A stretch of DNA of 64,000 nt from Xanthomonas hortorum (GTDB lineage: Bacteria; Pseudomonadota; Gammaproteobacteria; Xanthomonadales; Xanthomonadaceae): the NCBI RefSeq assembly GCF_024339125.1, contig NZ_CP101417.1:4041001-4105000 (forward strand), written 5' to 3'. A program made the position numbers and the translations under genes. How positions within the stretch are numbered: the first letter of the stretch is position 1; each line of letters starts with the position of its first letter. Positions 27,550 to 36,220 of this stretch are shown in pieces. Below the pieces are notes generated by a model. It was not told the origin of the DNA. It did not search any database and saw nothing but the letters and a program-made list of their open reading frames with translations.

Positions 27550-27966
27550 GGCCAACCTCGCGTCGTGCCAGCTAGTGCACCAGCTTGCGATGGCCGGCCG
27601 CGCGTTGGCCTTGGCGATCGCCACCGCCCGGCGTGGCGGTGGTTACGCCATCGCTGTCAGCGTGTTGGTGGCGCAAACCCCAGGCGCCATCGGCCAGCAC
27701 GCACACCCCACTGGATTCGGCGTTGACCACGTTCTCCACCTGCGCCTCGCTGGTGATCACGAACTGGCGCAGATAGTTGCTTACGCGCACATCGCAATAA
27801 TTGGCGCCGGCTGCCTTGGCGGTGCTCAGCGCGGTATCGGACAAGCGCCGGCTGCGTGCGGCATCGTTGGGCGTGAGCAACTGTTTGGCGGCGATCAGGC
27901 GGTGTTCGGCAGCAGCAAGCCGGCAGCACCAATGCCCGACAGGGTGAGGAAGGTACGACGGTCCAC
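27550..27966 (-). pseudogene. TldD/PmbA-family protein, N-terminal fragment with Tat signal
   Basis: The minus strand from the GTG at 27966 starts with a twin-arginine signal (DRRTFLTLSGIGAAGLLLP). After a frameshift it goes on AAKQLLTPNDAARSRRLSDT, TALSTAKAAGANYCDVRVSN and VVNAESSGVCVLADGAWG, which resembles the N-terminal region of secreted TldD-type metalloproteases. A second frame change precedes AVAIAKANAR, after which similarity stops near the IR-A repeat. It is a decayed 5' fragment and has no catalytic HExxxH. Confidence 0.65.
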
Positions 27967-28258
27967 GGCGGTTCTCTATCGCATGGCGCGCGGCGATGCG
28001 ATGCCGGACACAGGGCGGCCGTGGAACGTCGCGCCGCAGTGCGGGCAGCGGCAGCGCCCGCATCGATCCAGAGACCTATGTCCCGTTTGCACACTTCTGC
28101 GTTGCGGCACATCGAAACGTCAACCGCCGTAGCAGAACCGAGCACGACCACTGTCGAGCGCAAACCGGTTCCCGCAAGCTGCGCGACTCGCGGCCTTGCG
28201 CCACGCCGGGTCAAGGGCGGCAAGCAGCCACTTTCATGCGGTACACCAGGGACATCCG

Positions 28259-29581
28259 ATGAACCTCTCTCTTTGCACCATCGTGGCGATCGCCATTGCC
28301 GCCTGCGTGCCGCCGTGCACGGCCGTTGCCGCCGACTGGTACGTCGCCCCCACCGGCAACGACGGCAATCCCGGCACCCGCGCCGCCCCCTTTGCCAGCG
28401 TGATGGCTGCGCAGGCCGCCGCGTCCGGTGGCGATACCGTTTACCTGCGCGGCGGCACCTATCGCCTGACCAGCGCCAACATCAGCGTGGTGCGGCAGCC
28501 CTACGCCGTGGTCAACGAGATCACCAAGCCCGGCATCGCCTATGTCAACGTCGCCAACGAGCGGCCGGTGTTCGACTTCTCTGCGGTGACGCCCACCGGC
28601 CTGCGCGTGGCCGCATTCCGGGTGGCCAGCAACAACTGCGTCTTTCGCGGATTCGAGGTGGTGGGTGTGCGGATCACCATTGCAGACCGCCTGACCCAGT
28701 CCGAGGCATTCCGCGTTGACCGCGGCAACGGCAACCTGTTCGAGAATCTGGCGATCCATGACGGCCAGGCGATCGGCTGGTACCTGGTTTCCGGCAACGA
28801 CAACCGGGTTCACAACGTCGATGCCTATAACAACCGCGGACTAAATGCCTTCTCCGATGGAAACATCGACGGTTTCGGCGTGCACCCGACGCTTGCCGGA
28901 AGCACCGGAAACCTTATCGAAGGCAGCCGCGCATGGTTCAACAGCGACGATGGGTTCGACCTGATCAATGCTGCTGCCGCAGTCACCCTGCAACGCAACT
29001 GGTCGTTCTACAACGGGTACGACAGCGCATTCACCCCGCTGGGCAATGGCGCAGGCTTCAAGGCAGGCGGCTACGGCCGCAACGGAAGCGATTATCCCAA
29101 GCCGGTGCCGCGCCATATCGTGCGGTTCAATCTGGCAGTGGGCAATCGATCCAACGGCCTCTACGCCAATCACCACATCGGTGGGCAGGAGTGGATCAGC
29201 AATACATCGATCAAGAACGGCCGCGCCAACTACGACATGCAATCCACCTTAAGCGACAACCTCACCGACGTGCCTGGATACGACCACCATCTGGCCAATA
29301 ACCTGGGATTCGGAACGCGCATCGAAATGATCAACCTGGGGTCTGCCAGTGAGAACGATATCGGCCGCAATTCGTTCAATCTTCCCCTTGTCATCAGTGC
29401 AGGCGATTTCGTCAGCCTGGACGAGCGACAGCTCATGCGTCCGCGCCAGGCCAACGGCGACCTACCCATCATCACCTTCGCCACCCTGGCACCGGGCAGC
29501 GCCTTGATCGACGCCGGCGCCGATACCGGTGAGGCCTTTAACGGACGTGCGCCGGACCTGGGGGCATTCGAGGCGCGTTGA
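28259..29581 (+). CDS. Secreted pectate lyase, PL9-like parallel beta-helix
   Basis: Pectate lyases cut pectin in plant cell walls by beta-elimination. The ATG at 28259 follows GGGACATCCG and gives 440 residues with a Sec signal (LCTIVAIAIAACVPPCTAVA). The mature protein begins DWYVAPTGNDGNPGTRAAPF. The beta-helix carries the PL9-type calcium-binding segment WFNSDDGFDLINA and the catalytic lysine region GNGAGFKAGGYG. It ends LIDAGADTGEAFNGRAPDLG. The gene is complete and alone in its orientation. It lies between a tldD remnant and an IR-B repeat inside the Tn3-type unit, so it can plausibly move. Confidence 0.85.
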   Translation: MNLSLCTIVAIAIAACVPPCTAVAADWYVAPTGNDGNPGTRAAPFASVMAAQAAASGGDTVYLRGGTYRLTSANISVVRQPYAVVNEITKPGIAYVNVANERPVFDFSAVTPTGLRVAAFRVASNNCVFRGFEVVGVRITIADRLTQSEAFRVDRGNGNLFENLAIHDGQAIGWYLVSGNDNRVHNVDAYNNRGLNAFSDGNIDGFGVHPTLAGSTGNLIEGSRAWFNSDDGFDLINAAAAVTLQRNWSFYNGYDSAFTPLGNGAGFKAGGYGRNGSDYPKPVPRHIVRFNLAVGNRSNGLYANHHIGGQEWISNTSIKNGRANYDMQSTLSDNLTDVPGYDHHLANNLGFGTRIEMINLGSASENDIGRNSFNLPLVISAGDFVSLDERQLMRPRQANGDLPIITFATLAPGSALIDAGADTGEAFNGRAPDLGAFEAR

Positions 29582-29640
29582 TCCGGACGATGGCGCTAGC
29601 CGCCTGGCCGGCGGTTAGCACCATCGTGCCCGGCAGGATT

Positions 29641-29700
29641 AGGGGTCGGCAGGGATTCGTGTAAAAGGCCTTTACTGACAGCGAGTTAGCTCACTTTTTT
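29641..29700 (+). repeat. IR-B terminal repeat, single partial copy
   Basis: GGGTCGGCAGGGATTCGTG begins at 29643 and continues TAAAAGGCCTTTACTGACAG and GAGTTAGCTCACTTTT, like the right half of the copy at 57488. The opposite arm is missing. It lies 60 bases after the pectate lyase stop codon. Confidence 0.75.
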
Positions 29701-30003
29701 TGGGGGTGTAGGCCGGTGAACCGCCCCGGCTTCCGGCACTCCGCATGCCGTCTGGTTCGATGCGCCCATCGCCAGCGCCGCGCGACGCCTGACCGAGCTG
29801 GCCCGCGCGCATGCTGGCCCGCGACCTCCACGTCTGGCGGTTTAGCGCTGGTCTCGCGCCATTTTATGAATTGTGATCGAGGACGAAGTAACGCGTTGCC
29901 GCAGAAGTGGCACTTCTCTAACGCGGCGATTACTTCCGATTTGGTGCGCCGCAAATTTACTAAAATTTTACTGTAATTTAACTATCAAACCAGAAGAAAG
30001 ACC
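29701..30003. other. Gap with a short coding remnant
   Basis: The first ~150 bases carry a GC-rich frame on the plus strand (AVWFDAPIASAARRLTELAR) that ends at a stop near 29846. It looks like the tail of a lost core gene. The rest becomes A/T-rich toward the start of the secreted protein gene and should hold its promoter. No further gene is supported. Confidence 0.45.
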
Positions 30004-31041
30004 ATGAGAAAATTTAAATCGAAGTACATGCTTGGCGCCTGCATCGTTGGAAGCATCGTTAGCGCGGGTGCAGCGGCGCAGGTCGCTGCAATAAACAATA
30101 CTGGCCGTGCCGAGGCTATGTCTGCATGGGAAACTACGCTCAAGCACGAGGCTCCGGCTATGGAGGGCTGCTTTAGCTCGACATTTCCGGACATGGGGTG
30201 GCAGGCGGTACGCTGTGGCGCACCGCCGAAGTTGGTCATGAAGCCACGACACGTTGCCAGCGGCAACGCTCGTACCACCACCGACAACCGTGTGCTCATC
30301 ACCGGCAATGGCGATGACTACGCTGCACGCACGGGCAGGCTCACCCACTCAGCCGTCGGTTCGTTCCCGAGCGTAAGCGGCGTGACCACTGGGGTAGTCC
30401 AATACTCGCTGCAAATCAATACCGACAACGACAGCAACCCCGCCGCTTGCGCGCAGTTCGGTTTTTCTTCGTGCAAGACCTGGCAACAGTACGTCTACTC
30501 CAGCGACGCCGACGAAGACTCAAGTAATGGCTTTGACCCGGTCATCTTCATTGAAAGCTGGGTATATGCGGACAGTACCTCGGAATACGATGCGGCGGGT
30601 TGCCCGTCCGGCTGGGATGCTTACGAAGGCAACGCTTGCGAGATTAACAGCGAATCGGTGCGAGTGCCTCTGGTGCCAGTTTCGGGCATCGCTGGTGTCA
30701 AGCTGACCGGTTCTGCGACCTCGGGGGGCGTGGATACCGTGTCGTTTTCGGTGAACGGAAGGGCCTACAGCGTGAGTCAGCGCGCCTCTACGGTGGATAT
30801 CAATAAGATCTGGCGCCTGACCGAATTCAACATCTTCGGCAACGGCGCCAGAACTCAGACGGTGTCGTTCAATCGCGGCTCGCACGTCACGGTAAACGTA
30901 GCGGTAAACGATGGTACGACAAATGCCCCGACTTGCCTGGGCAATGCCGGCCAGACGTTCGAGCAGAACAACCTGACGCGCGGTAGTTGCTCCGTCTTTG
31001 GTGGCGCTTCGCCCGGCATTAGCTTTCCTCAAAGCAACTGA
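30004..31041 (+). CDS. Secreted protein of unknown function
   Basis: The ATG at 30004, with AGAAGAAAG upstream, starts a 345-residue protein with a signal peptide (MLGACIVGSIVSAGAAAQVA). The mature part has paired cysteines (CFSSTFPDMGWQAVRCGAPP, CPSGWDAYEGNAC), CKTWQQYVYSSDADE and IFIESWVYA. Its beta-rich C-terminal half contains VKLTGSATSGGVDTVSFSV. I recall a similar layout in secreted proteins of actinobacteria, with no function assigned. The region around the start is A/T-rich compared with neighbours, suggesting transfer. It lies between IR-B and tnp remnants in the transposon cargo. Confidence 0.7.
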   Translation: MRKFKSKYMLGACIVGSIVSAGAAAQVAAINNTGRAEAMSAWETTLKHEAPAMEGCFSSTFPDMGWQAVRCGAPPKLVMKPRHVASGNARTTTDNRVLITGNGDDYAARTGRLTHSAVGSFPSVSGVTTGVVQYSLQINTDNDSNPAACAQFGFSSCKTWQQYVYSSDADEDSSNGFDPVIFIESWVYADSTSEYDAAGCPSGWDAYEGNACEINSESVRVPLVPVSGIAGVKLTGSATSGGVDTVSFSVNGRAYSVSQRASTVDINKIWRLTEFNIFGNGARTQTVSFNRGSHVTVNVAVNDGTTNAPTCLGNAGQTFEQNNLTRGSCSVFGGASPGISFPQSN

Positions 31042-31085
31042 CTATTTGCGTCTGGGGAGGTTTCGTCCTTCCCAGACGTTACTTG

Positions 31086-31410
31086 TTCGCCAACGGGGCG
31101 CGGTGGCCGCAGCTGCGCCAGGAGCTGTTCCAGCGTGCTCAGACGTACCGTGGCCCGCGCTGTTCCGGGACACTGTCGACTGGGATCTGATCGAGACGCA
31201 CTGGAAGGACCTGATGCAGGTCGTGCTCTCGATCAAGACCGGCAAGATCGCGGCCTCGACGCTGATGCGCAAGCTGGGCAACTACAGCCGCAAGAACCGG
31301 CTGTACCAGACCTTCAAGGCGCTCGGTTCAGCCGTGCGCACCTTGTTCCTGCTGCAGTACATCTCCAACCGCGAGTTGCGCGAACAGATCACCGCCTCGA
31401 CCAACAAGGT
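31086..31410 (+). pseudogene. Fused scraps of tnpT and tnpA
   Basis: Bases 31086-31156 resemble the end of tnpT at about 35209-35280 with several differences. Bases 31157-31410 are identical by reading to 39775-40028 of tnpA (codes FRDTVDWDLIETHWKDLMQV to TASTNKV). The join is therefore between a divergent tnpT and a tnpA piece matching the intact copy. Bases 31411-31501 then encode, on the minus strand, LELILRHMPEFTLDEWAALA, the end of another unidentified gene. Confidence 0.85.
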
Positions 31411-31501
31411 AGTCCGCCTCGTTGCACGCGTCGTTGAGCATTTCTGCAAGCGCAGCCCATTCGTCCAGGGTGAACTCTGGCATGTGCCGCAGGATCAATT
31501 C

Positions 31502-31540
31502 GAGGTTCGGCAGGGAATCATTACGTGCGGGGCCGAAATC
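31502..31540 (+). repeat. IR-C-like terminal repeat
   Basis: GAGGTTCGGCAGGGAATCAT followed by TACGTGCGGGGCC is the same sequence type as the repeat ending at 54568, read inward (GAGGGTCGGCAGGGAATCAT, TACGTACAGGGCC). It marks a former Tn3-type element end. Confidence 0.65.
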
Positions 31541-31634
31541 TCTCTAAACTATTGAATCTAAAGGTCGATCTTTCCGTTTCGGTGTCGGGCTCCCCTGGCG
31601 ACTGGTGACACGACTGTTGGGTTTAACCCGAGTA

Positions 31635-31749
31635 AGGGTTCGGCCGACATACGTGCAAAAGTGGCTCACAAGATTGGATTTCGTCCATTTCATCAGTGGG
31701 TTAGCGGATTTTTTGGGGGGCATTTTTGCACGTATGTCGGCTGAACCCC
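31635..31749. mobile_element. Short non-autonomous IR-A element (MITE-like, 115 bp)
   Basis: Both ends are IR-A sequences facing inward: GGTTCGGCCGACATACGTG at the left and CACGTATGTCGGCTGAACC at the right. The ~80 bp left arm includes GTTAGCGGATTTTTTGG. There is no coding capacity. Such tiny elements could be moved by the tnpA at 37381-40341. Its right end abuts and truncates an IS3 transposase gene. Confidence 0.8.
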
Positions 31750-31755
31750 GTATTG

Positions 31756-31994
31756 CCATCAGCATGGACGGCAAGGGCTGCTGGCGCGACAACGTATTCA
31801 TCGAGCGGCTGTGGAAGTCGGTCAAATACGAGGAGGTCTACCTGCGCGCCTACGACAGCGTCAGCCACGCGAAGGCATCGATCGGCCGTTACCTGAGCTT
31901 CTATAACCAGCGCAGGCCACACACCGCGCTTGATCGGCTGACCCCCGATCAGGTCTACTTCAACCAGATGCTGTCCTTGCCCAAGGCAGCTTGA
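31756..31994 (+). pseudogene. IS3-family transposase OrfB, C-terminal fragment
   Basis: The frame encodes SMDGKGCWRDNVFIERLWKS, KYEEVYLRAYDSVSHAKASI and FYNQRRPHTALDRLTPDQVY, the integrase-core end of IS3-family (IS407-like) OrfB. The upstream part is lost at the IR-A element at 31749. About 180 bases after it, to 32175, show only short IS-like remains (NFWGSFQS-type coding is not defensible) and no gene. Confidence 0.85.
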
Positions 31995-32331
31995 ACCCGC
32001 AGGCGATCCACTTATCCAGCACGGCTACGCTGTTTAAATGAATGGAGCCACCTCTCTGCACCTCTCCAGCAAGACGCCCTGATGGCTGCCGTGCGCACTC
32101 AATTGCTGGACCAGAAGCGCTGAATGAACCGTCCAACTTCTGGGGGTCATTTCAATCCCGGGCGGTTCACTACCGTTATTCTTCAGACCGAGAATAGTTG
32201 TTAAGATGAACATCGGTATGACCGCTTGAAAGCGCTGTTGCGTAGTAATCCTCAAATGATCGGTATGCTGGCACGATTCCGCCGCCGTAGTCGTATGCGG
32301 CGTACCACATCAACGGATTTCCGTAGCCTAG

Positions 32332-33490
32332 GGATGGTCTGATCAACGGCATCGGAGGATGAGCCTAACCACATCGACCAGGCTGACGGCGCTCAGATCC
32401 TCGATTTTTTTGCCGTTTCCGGCGCGTTTGCAGGGTGTTGCCCGGGTTACAGGCGCACGTTCCCCATCGTCGGCAGTAACTGCTTTCGCTTCATCCACAG
32501 GTTCGATAGCGCAAACAAGGTCAGCACCTGCGCGGTGTTCTTGGCCAGGCCGCGATAGCGGACCTTGGTGTAGCCGAACTGGCGCTTGATCACCCGGAAT
32601 GGATGCTCCACCTTCGCGCGCACGCTGGCCTTGAAGTGTTCCCAACGTCTTTCCCGAGCACGCTCGCGTTTGTTGCCGAGGGCTTGCATCGTCGAGGGCC
32701 TGGCGGCGATGAAGAATGCAGCCTTGCAGGCCTGCAGTTCTTCGCGTTTGTCCGCACCGGTGTAGCCGCTATCGCCGAACACGCTGTCTTCTTTGCCATG
32801 CAGCAACGTGTGCATCACCGTGACATCGGCGACGTTGGCGGCTGTGCAATGGACGTGGTGCACCAACCCGGAAAATTCATCCACGCCGATGTGCGCCTTC
32901 ATCCCGAAATACCACTGATTGCCCTTCTTGGTCTGATGCATCTCAGGGTCGCGCGCGTTGTCGGCATTCTTGGTCGAACTGGGCGCCGCGATCAGCGTCG
33001 CATCGACGATCGTGCCCGACCGCAGGCTCTGGCCCTTGCGCGCCAGATGCGCGTTGACCGCTTCCAGCATCCGCGCGGCAAGGCCATGGGTCTCCAGCAG
33101 GCGCCGAAAGTTGAGAATCGTGGTCTCGTCCGGAACGTTGTCCAAGCCACCGAGCTGGGCAAACCGCCGCAAGGTCGGGATCTCGTGCAGTGCTTCTTCC
33201 ATCGCCGGATCGCTCAGCGCATACCACTGCTGCAGCAGATGAATCCGCAACATCGTCGCCAGTGCGTACGGCTGCCGACCTGGCCGGCCCGATACCGGAT
33301 AGTGCGGCGCGATCAGACCGAGCAGTTGCTGCCACGGAACCACCTGCTCCATCTCGGCCAGAAAGATCTCGCGCCGGGTCTGCTTGCGCTTGCCCAGGCC
33401 CTCAGCGTCACCGAACGTCAGTTGCATGGATCACTCCTCAACATCAGGCGGGTAGTGTCGCGTATCTGTGGTGCGTTGTTCAGAGGTTCC
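32332..33490 (-). mobile_element. IS5-family insertion sequence, complete copy (YTAR target, CTAG duplication)
   Basis: The element has ends GGATGGTCTGATCAACG and, inverted, GGAACCTCTGAACAACG. It is flanked on both sides by CTAG (32328-32331 and 33491-33494), the 4 bp YTAR duplication of the IS5 group. It carries one complete transposase gene. It splits effector-like gene B. Confidence 0.93.
32447..33427 (-). CDS. IS5-family transposase
   Basis: This 326-residue DDE transposase begins MQLTFGDAEGLGKRKQTRRE. It has the N-terminal DUF772-type region (QPYALATMLRIHLLQQWYAL) and the catalytic motifs GTIVDATLI, FGDSGYTGADKREELQ and KVEHPFRVIKRQFGYTKVRY. It is complete and in good frame, so the element may be active. 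The truncated copy at 26568 and a divergent fragment at 40828 are relatives. Confidence 0.95.
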   Translation of the reverse strand: MQLTFGDAEGLGKRKQTRREIFLAEMEQVVPWQQLLGLIAPHYPVSGRPGRQPYALATMLRIHLLQQWYALSDPAMEEALHEIPTLRRFAQLGGLDNVPDETTILNFRRLLETHGLAARMLEAVNAHLARKGQSLRSGTIVDATLIAAPSSTKNADNARDPEMHQTKKGNQWYFGMKAHIGVDEFSGLVHHVHCTAANVADVTVMHTLLHGKEDSVFGDSGYTGADKREELQACKAAFFIAARPSTMQALGNKRERARERRWEHFKASVRAKVEHPFRVIKRQFGYTKVRYRGLAKNTAQVLTLFALSNLWMKRKQLLPTMGNVRL

Positions 33491-33944
33491 CTAGTGATTC
33501 GATGACAGGTTGAGCCTCGGTAAAATATTTGACCATGTCTTCGATAGTTCCATACTCTACTCTTTCGGCGTTATAAGCCGCTCGCCGCTGACCTATTCGC
33601 CCCTGCTGGAAACCGGATCTGATCTCCGCAATTTCATTGGCCCGGCTCAGGTTGGAGAGTTCAACCAATAATATATTGAGAGATTGATAGTGGCTCCCTT
33701 GAACGTTGCTGGCTGTTGTCTCTGTCAAGGCAATAGTCCGAGTTCCCGGTCGTGTTGCGGCATGCCCAAAGGACTGGCCGATCTCACTGTCTGGCACGAT
33801 CCTTATCGTGACACCACCTTCGCCTGCAACTGCGTTCATTCTTTTCCTGAACGTGCTTGATGCCTTGTAAATTTCTCCTGCCATCGTCAGCAAATGGTCG
33901 ATGCGCGGATCTTCGTGAGGATTTCTTACTTGCGCAATAACATC

Positions 33945-34010
33945 TCAAGTTGGATATCAGAGGTGTTAGCCAACAGGTCATCCAGGATGTAGATGCCCTT
34001 ATGTACGCTG
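33945..34010 (-). pseudogene. Short tnpA remnant between two effector-like genes
   Basis: The minus strand encodes KGIYILDDLLANTSDIQ, which matches EGIYILDGLLANTSDIQ of the truncated tnpA at 53620-54473 more closely than the intact tnpA. The scrap joins the end of gene A to the body of gene B and shows that Tn3-type recombination took place there. Confidence 0.75.
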
Positions 34011-34034
34011 ACCCAGCATCGAGGATGCAAGAGA

Positions 34035-35032
34035 TCACATATTTCGTTTTGCGTACTGTTGCTCATACCAACCCAAATGACCAGTAGCCAACGAATTTGC
34101 CACTGCCTCGTCCTCCGACCGGGTGCTAGGCTCGATGTGTCCTTGGGCTGTAACCATGCAATGCCATGCGTAGGGGTTGTCGAGACCAACCCGACGCAGC
34201 GTTTCGTGCGCTTCCATATAATAAGCCTGAACGTTGCGGGTGGAATTGTATTCAACTCTTTCAATGCTTTCCGCGAGTTCGCGGGGGGAAAGCTGGGCGA
34301 TGGCTGCATTGCGCTCGCATTCTTTGAATGCGAGGTCTAGCGAAGCGTTGCTCAATTCAAAGGCAAGAACGCCCATTGCAGTGGTGGGGTCGCGCGCCAT
34401 CATCTCTCCCAACACCACCTCCCTCTGTTGCGGATTGAAGTGCGCTGTGGCTACTTCGGGATCAATGCGAATCCCTACCATGCCTTCCTTCTGGATAGTC
34501 GCCATGGTCTGACGGAACGTTGGAGAATCCGCGAATATCAGGAAAAGATGCGTGATAGCCTGCGCTAGCCGCGGGTCCTTCCCGTCGTGCTGCAAGGTGG
34601 TGGTGGTGAGGTTCGCCCACTCTTGCGCCCGCTTTTGGAGTGCTTGATGGTGCGAAGAAGCTGTGCCAGTGGGATAAGGGTTCCAGGCGGGAGGAGCCCA
34701 CATATCGGCAGGAGCGATCGGATACTCGCCGGTCGATACGCCCTGCCACTCATGGGCTGAGTCATGCAAGTTGCCCTGGTATTCTGACCAACCGCTAAAA
34801 CCTTCCTGGCCGGACCATCCTGCCCTTGCCGACTGGGTGAGCCCTGCGGTTCAGGAGAAGCCGCGCGACGCGGCGGGGAAGGCAAAGCGTCGCGCAGTGC
34901 ATTGGTCGAGGAGGAAGACGAGTCCCTGCGCGATGGCGACGACGACTCGGATGGCGTGGCCTGCTCTGTAGTGCGGGTTGTATAACGCGCAGGTGACCCT
35001 GCCACGCTCGGCTTTGAATTGCATAGACCCAT
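34035..35032 (-). pseudogene. Effector-like gene A with XopE-type N-terminus (frameshifted)
   Basis: The ATG at 35032 starts MGLCNSKPSVAGSPARYTTR, an N-terminal myristoylation and acylation motif (Gly2, Cys4) shared by XopE-type and some other Xanthomonas type III effectors. It is followed by a Ser/Pro/Arg-rich secretion-type leader. The conserved body is in another frame: GWSEYQGNLHDSAHEWQGVS, KDPRLAQAITHLFLIFADSP, GIRIDPEVATAHFNPQQREV, GVLAFELSNASLDLAFKECE and VEYNSTRNVQAYYMEA. The frames differ by one base near 34770-34850, so a one-base loss or sequencing error separates leader and body. The family is not one I can name. Gene B is its paralogue. Confidence 0.65.
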
Positions 35033-35164
35033 GTCGATCTCCTGCAGTGACTGTAGAAGCAAGTTTGGCGGGGAGCGCTCCGCTTCGCTTCGCCTCACCG
35101 AAGGCATGGTTGGGACGGCGAAGCATTGACGCGGGGGATTCCCGAGCCTTCGCCAAGCGGCTGA

Positions 35165-36220
35165 TCATCTGCCTGCCGGCATTGCACCGGCTGAGATGGC
35201 GTTTTCGGGTTCGCCAACGGAGTGCACTGGCCGCAGCCGCGCCAGGAGTTGTTCCAACGTGCTCAGGCGCACCGTGGCCCGCAAGGTGTCCGCCTCGGCG
35301 TATTCCCGGCGCTGGCGCTCTTCGACCAGCTCGGCCCGCGCCGCAGCCAGTTCGGCGCGCACGCATTCCAGCGCTTGGACATCTTGGGTCCAGCGCACCT
35401 GCAGGGCTTGGTGCTCGGCGGCCGTCAGGCGCAGCGCGTCGCGCTCGCGTTGCTGGGCATCGGTCCGCTGGCGTGCCTGCGCCAGTTCCCGCTCCAGGCG
35501 GGTATGGCGTTCCAGCCACTGGCCATTGTCGCGGTTGAGCTGCATCAGATCGTGGTTCTTGGCGGTCAAGGCCTCGTTGGCCCGCCGCAGGGCGACCTGC
35601 AACTCCTGCACTTGATGCGCGTGCCGGCGCTGCTCCTGCTCGCGCTGGTCTCGGACGGAGGTCCGGTAGTGCTCAAGGGCTTCCCTGGCATGCTCGTGCT
35701 TCTGCTCCAGCGACTGGGCATGACGTTCGTGCTCCGCCAATCGCGCCGTGAGGCCTGCGATCCGCTCAGCCAGTTGGGCCAGTTCGGTGGTGCGGCTGGC
35801 CACCTCGCCCCTGGCGGCGTCGCCCGCCTCGCGTTCGGCCTGCAGTGCTATCTCTGTGCGTTGCAGTTGCGTCCTGAGTGAGTCAGCCTCGTGACAGGCC
35901 TGCTCCAGCGCTTGGGTGCGCTCCTGCAACTGCGCCTGGAAACGCGCCTGCGCCTGCGCCACGACCGTGTCGGCCTCGGCGTGCAACCGCTCGGCCAGGC
36001 GGCTGACCAGATCCTGCAGCGCGTCGCCGATGGCGACCTTGGCGCCGGGGCGCTGCCCGTCCTCGTCGTCCAACTCCCTCAGATAACGGTGGATGGTGGT
36101 CTTGGACCCCGTGTTGCCGAGCGCCACCCGCACCGCGTCCACGGACGGGTGCGTGCCCGTGGCGCGCAGGCGATCGCGGGCGCGTTGCACATCGCTTTTG
36201 TACAGCCCGGACCTTGCCAT
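35165..36220 (-). CDS. tnpT: Cointegrate resolution accessory protein TnpT
   Basis: The 351-residue protein has an N-terminal helical DNA-binding domain of KfrA type (VQRARDRLRATGTHPSVDAV, GSKTTIHRYLREL). A very long coiled coil follows, rich in Glu, Gln, Ala and Arg (LQRTEIALQAEREAGDAARG). In Tn4651-type transposons TnpT assists the tyrosine recombinase TnpS in resolving cointegrates. It is divergent from tnpS across 183 bases that should hold the resolution site. It appears intact. Confidence 0.85.
   Translation of the reverse strand: MARSGLYKSDVQRARDRLRATGTHPSVDAVRVALGNTGSKTTIHRYLRELDDEDGQRPGAKVAIGDALQDLVSRLAERLHAEADTVVAQAQARFQAQLQERTQALEQACHEADSLRTQLQRTEIALQAEREAGDAARGEVASRTTELAQLAERIAGLTARLAEHERHAQSLEQKHEHAREALEHYRTSVRDQREQEQRRHAHQVQELQVALRRANEALTAKNHDLMQLNRDNGQWLERHTRLERELAQARQRTDAQQRERDALRLTAAEHQALQVRWTQDVQALECVRAELAAARAELVEERQRREYAEADTLRATVRLSTLEQLLARLRPVHSVGEPENAISAGAMPAGR

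Larger units (their letters stand above)
32176..33957 (-). pseudogene. Effector-like gene B, 5' truncated and interrupted by IS5
   Basis: The minus strand from about 33957 reads EDPRIDHLLTMAGEIYKASS, GGVTIRIVPDSEIGQSFGHA, ILLVELSNLSRANEIAE and RVEYGTIEDMVKYF, up to VIESLG. There an IS5 copy enters at CTAG (33491-33494). On the far side, from 32331, the frame continues exactly: GYGNPLMWYAAYDYGGGIVP, AYRSFEDYYATALSSGH, HLNNYSRSEE and a stop at 32176. The rejoined product aligns along its length with gene A at 34035-35032. Its own N-terminus is replaced by a ~65 bp tnpA scrap (33945-34010), so it lacks a secretion signal. Confidence 0.8.

Noticed and set aside
29691-29954. 87-codon minus-strand frame
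   Set aside because: It crosses an IR-B end and a coding remnant on the other strand and has no recognisable features.
34851-35519. 222-codon minus-strand frame crossing tnpT and effector gene A
   Set aside because: It overlaps tnpT in another frame and the MGLC leader, has biased composition and no start context.
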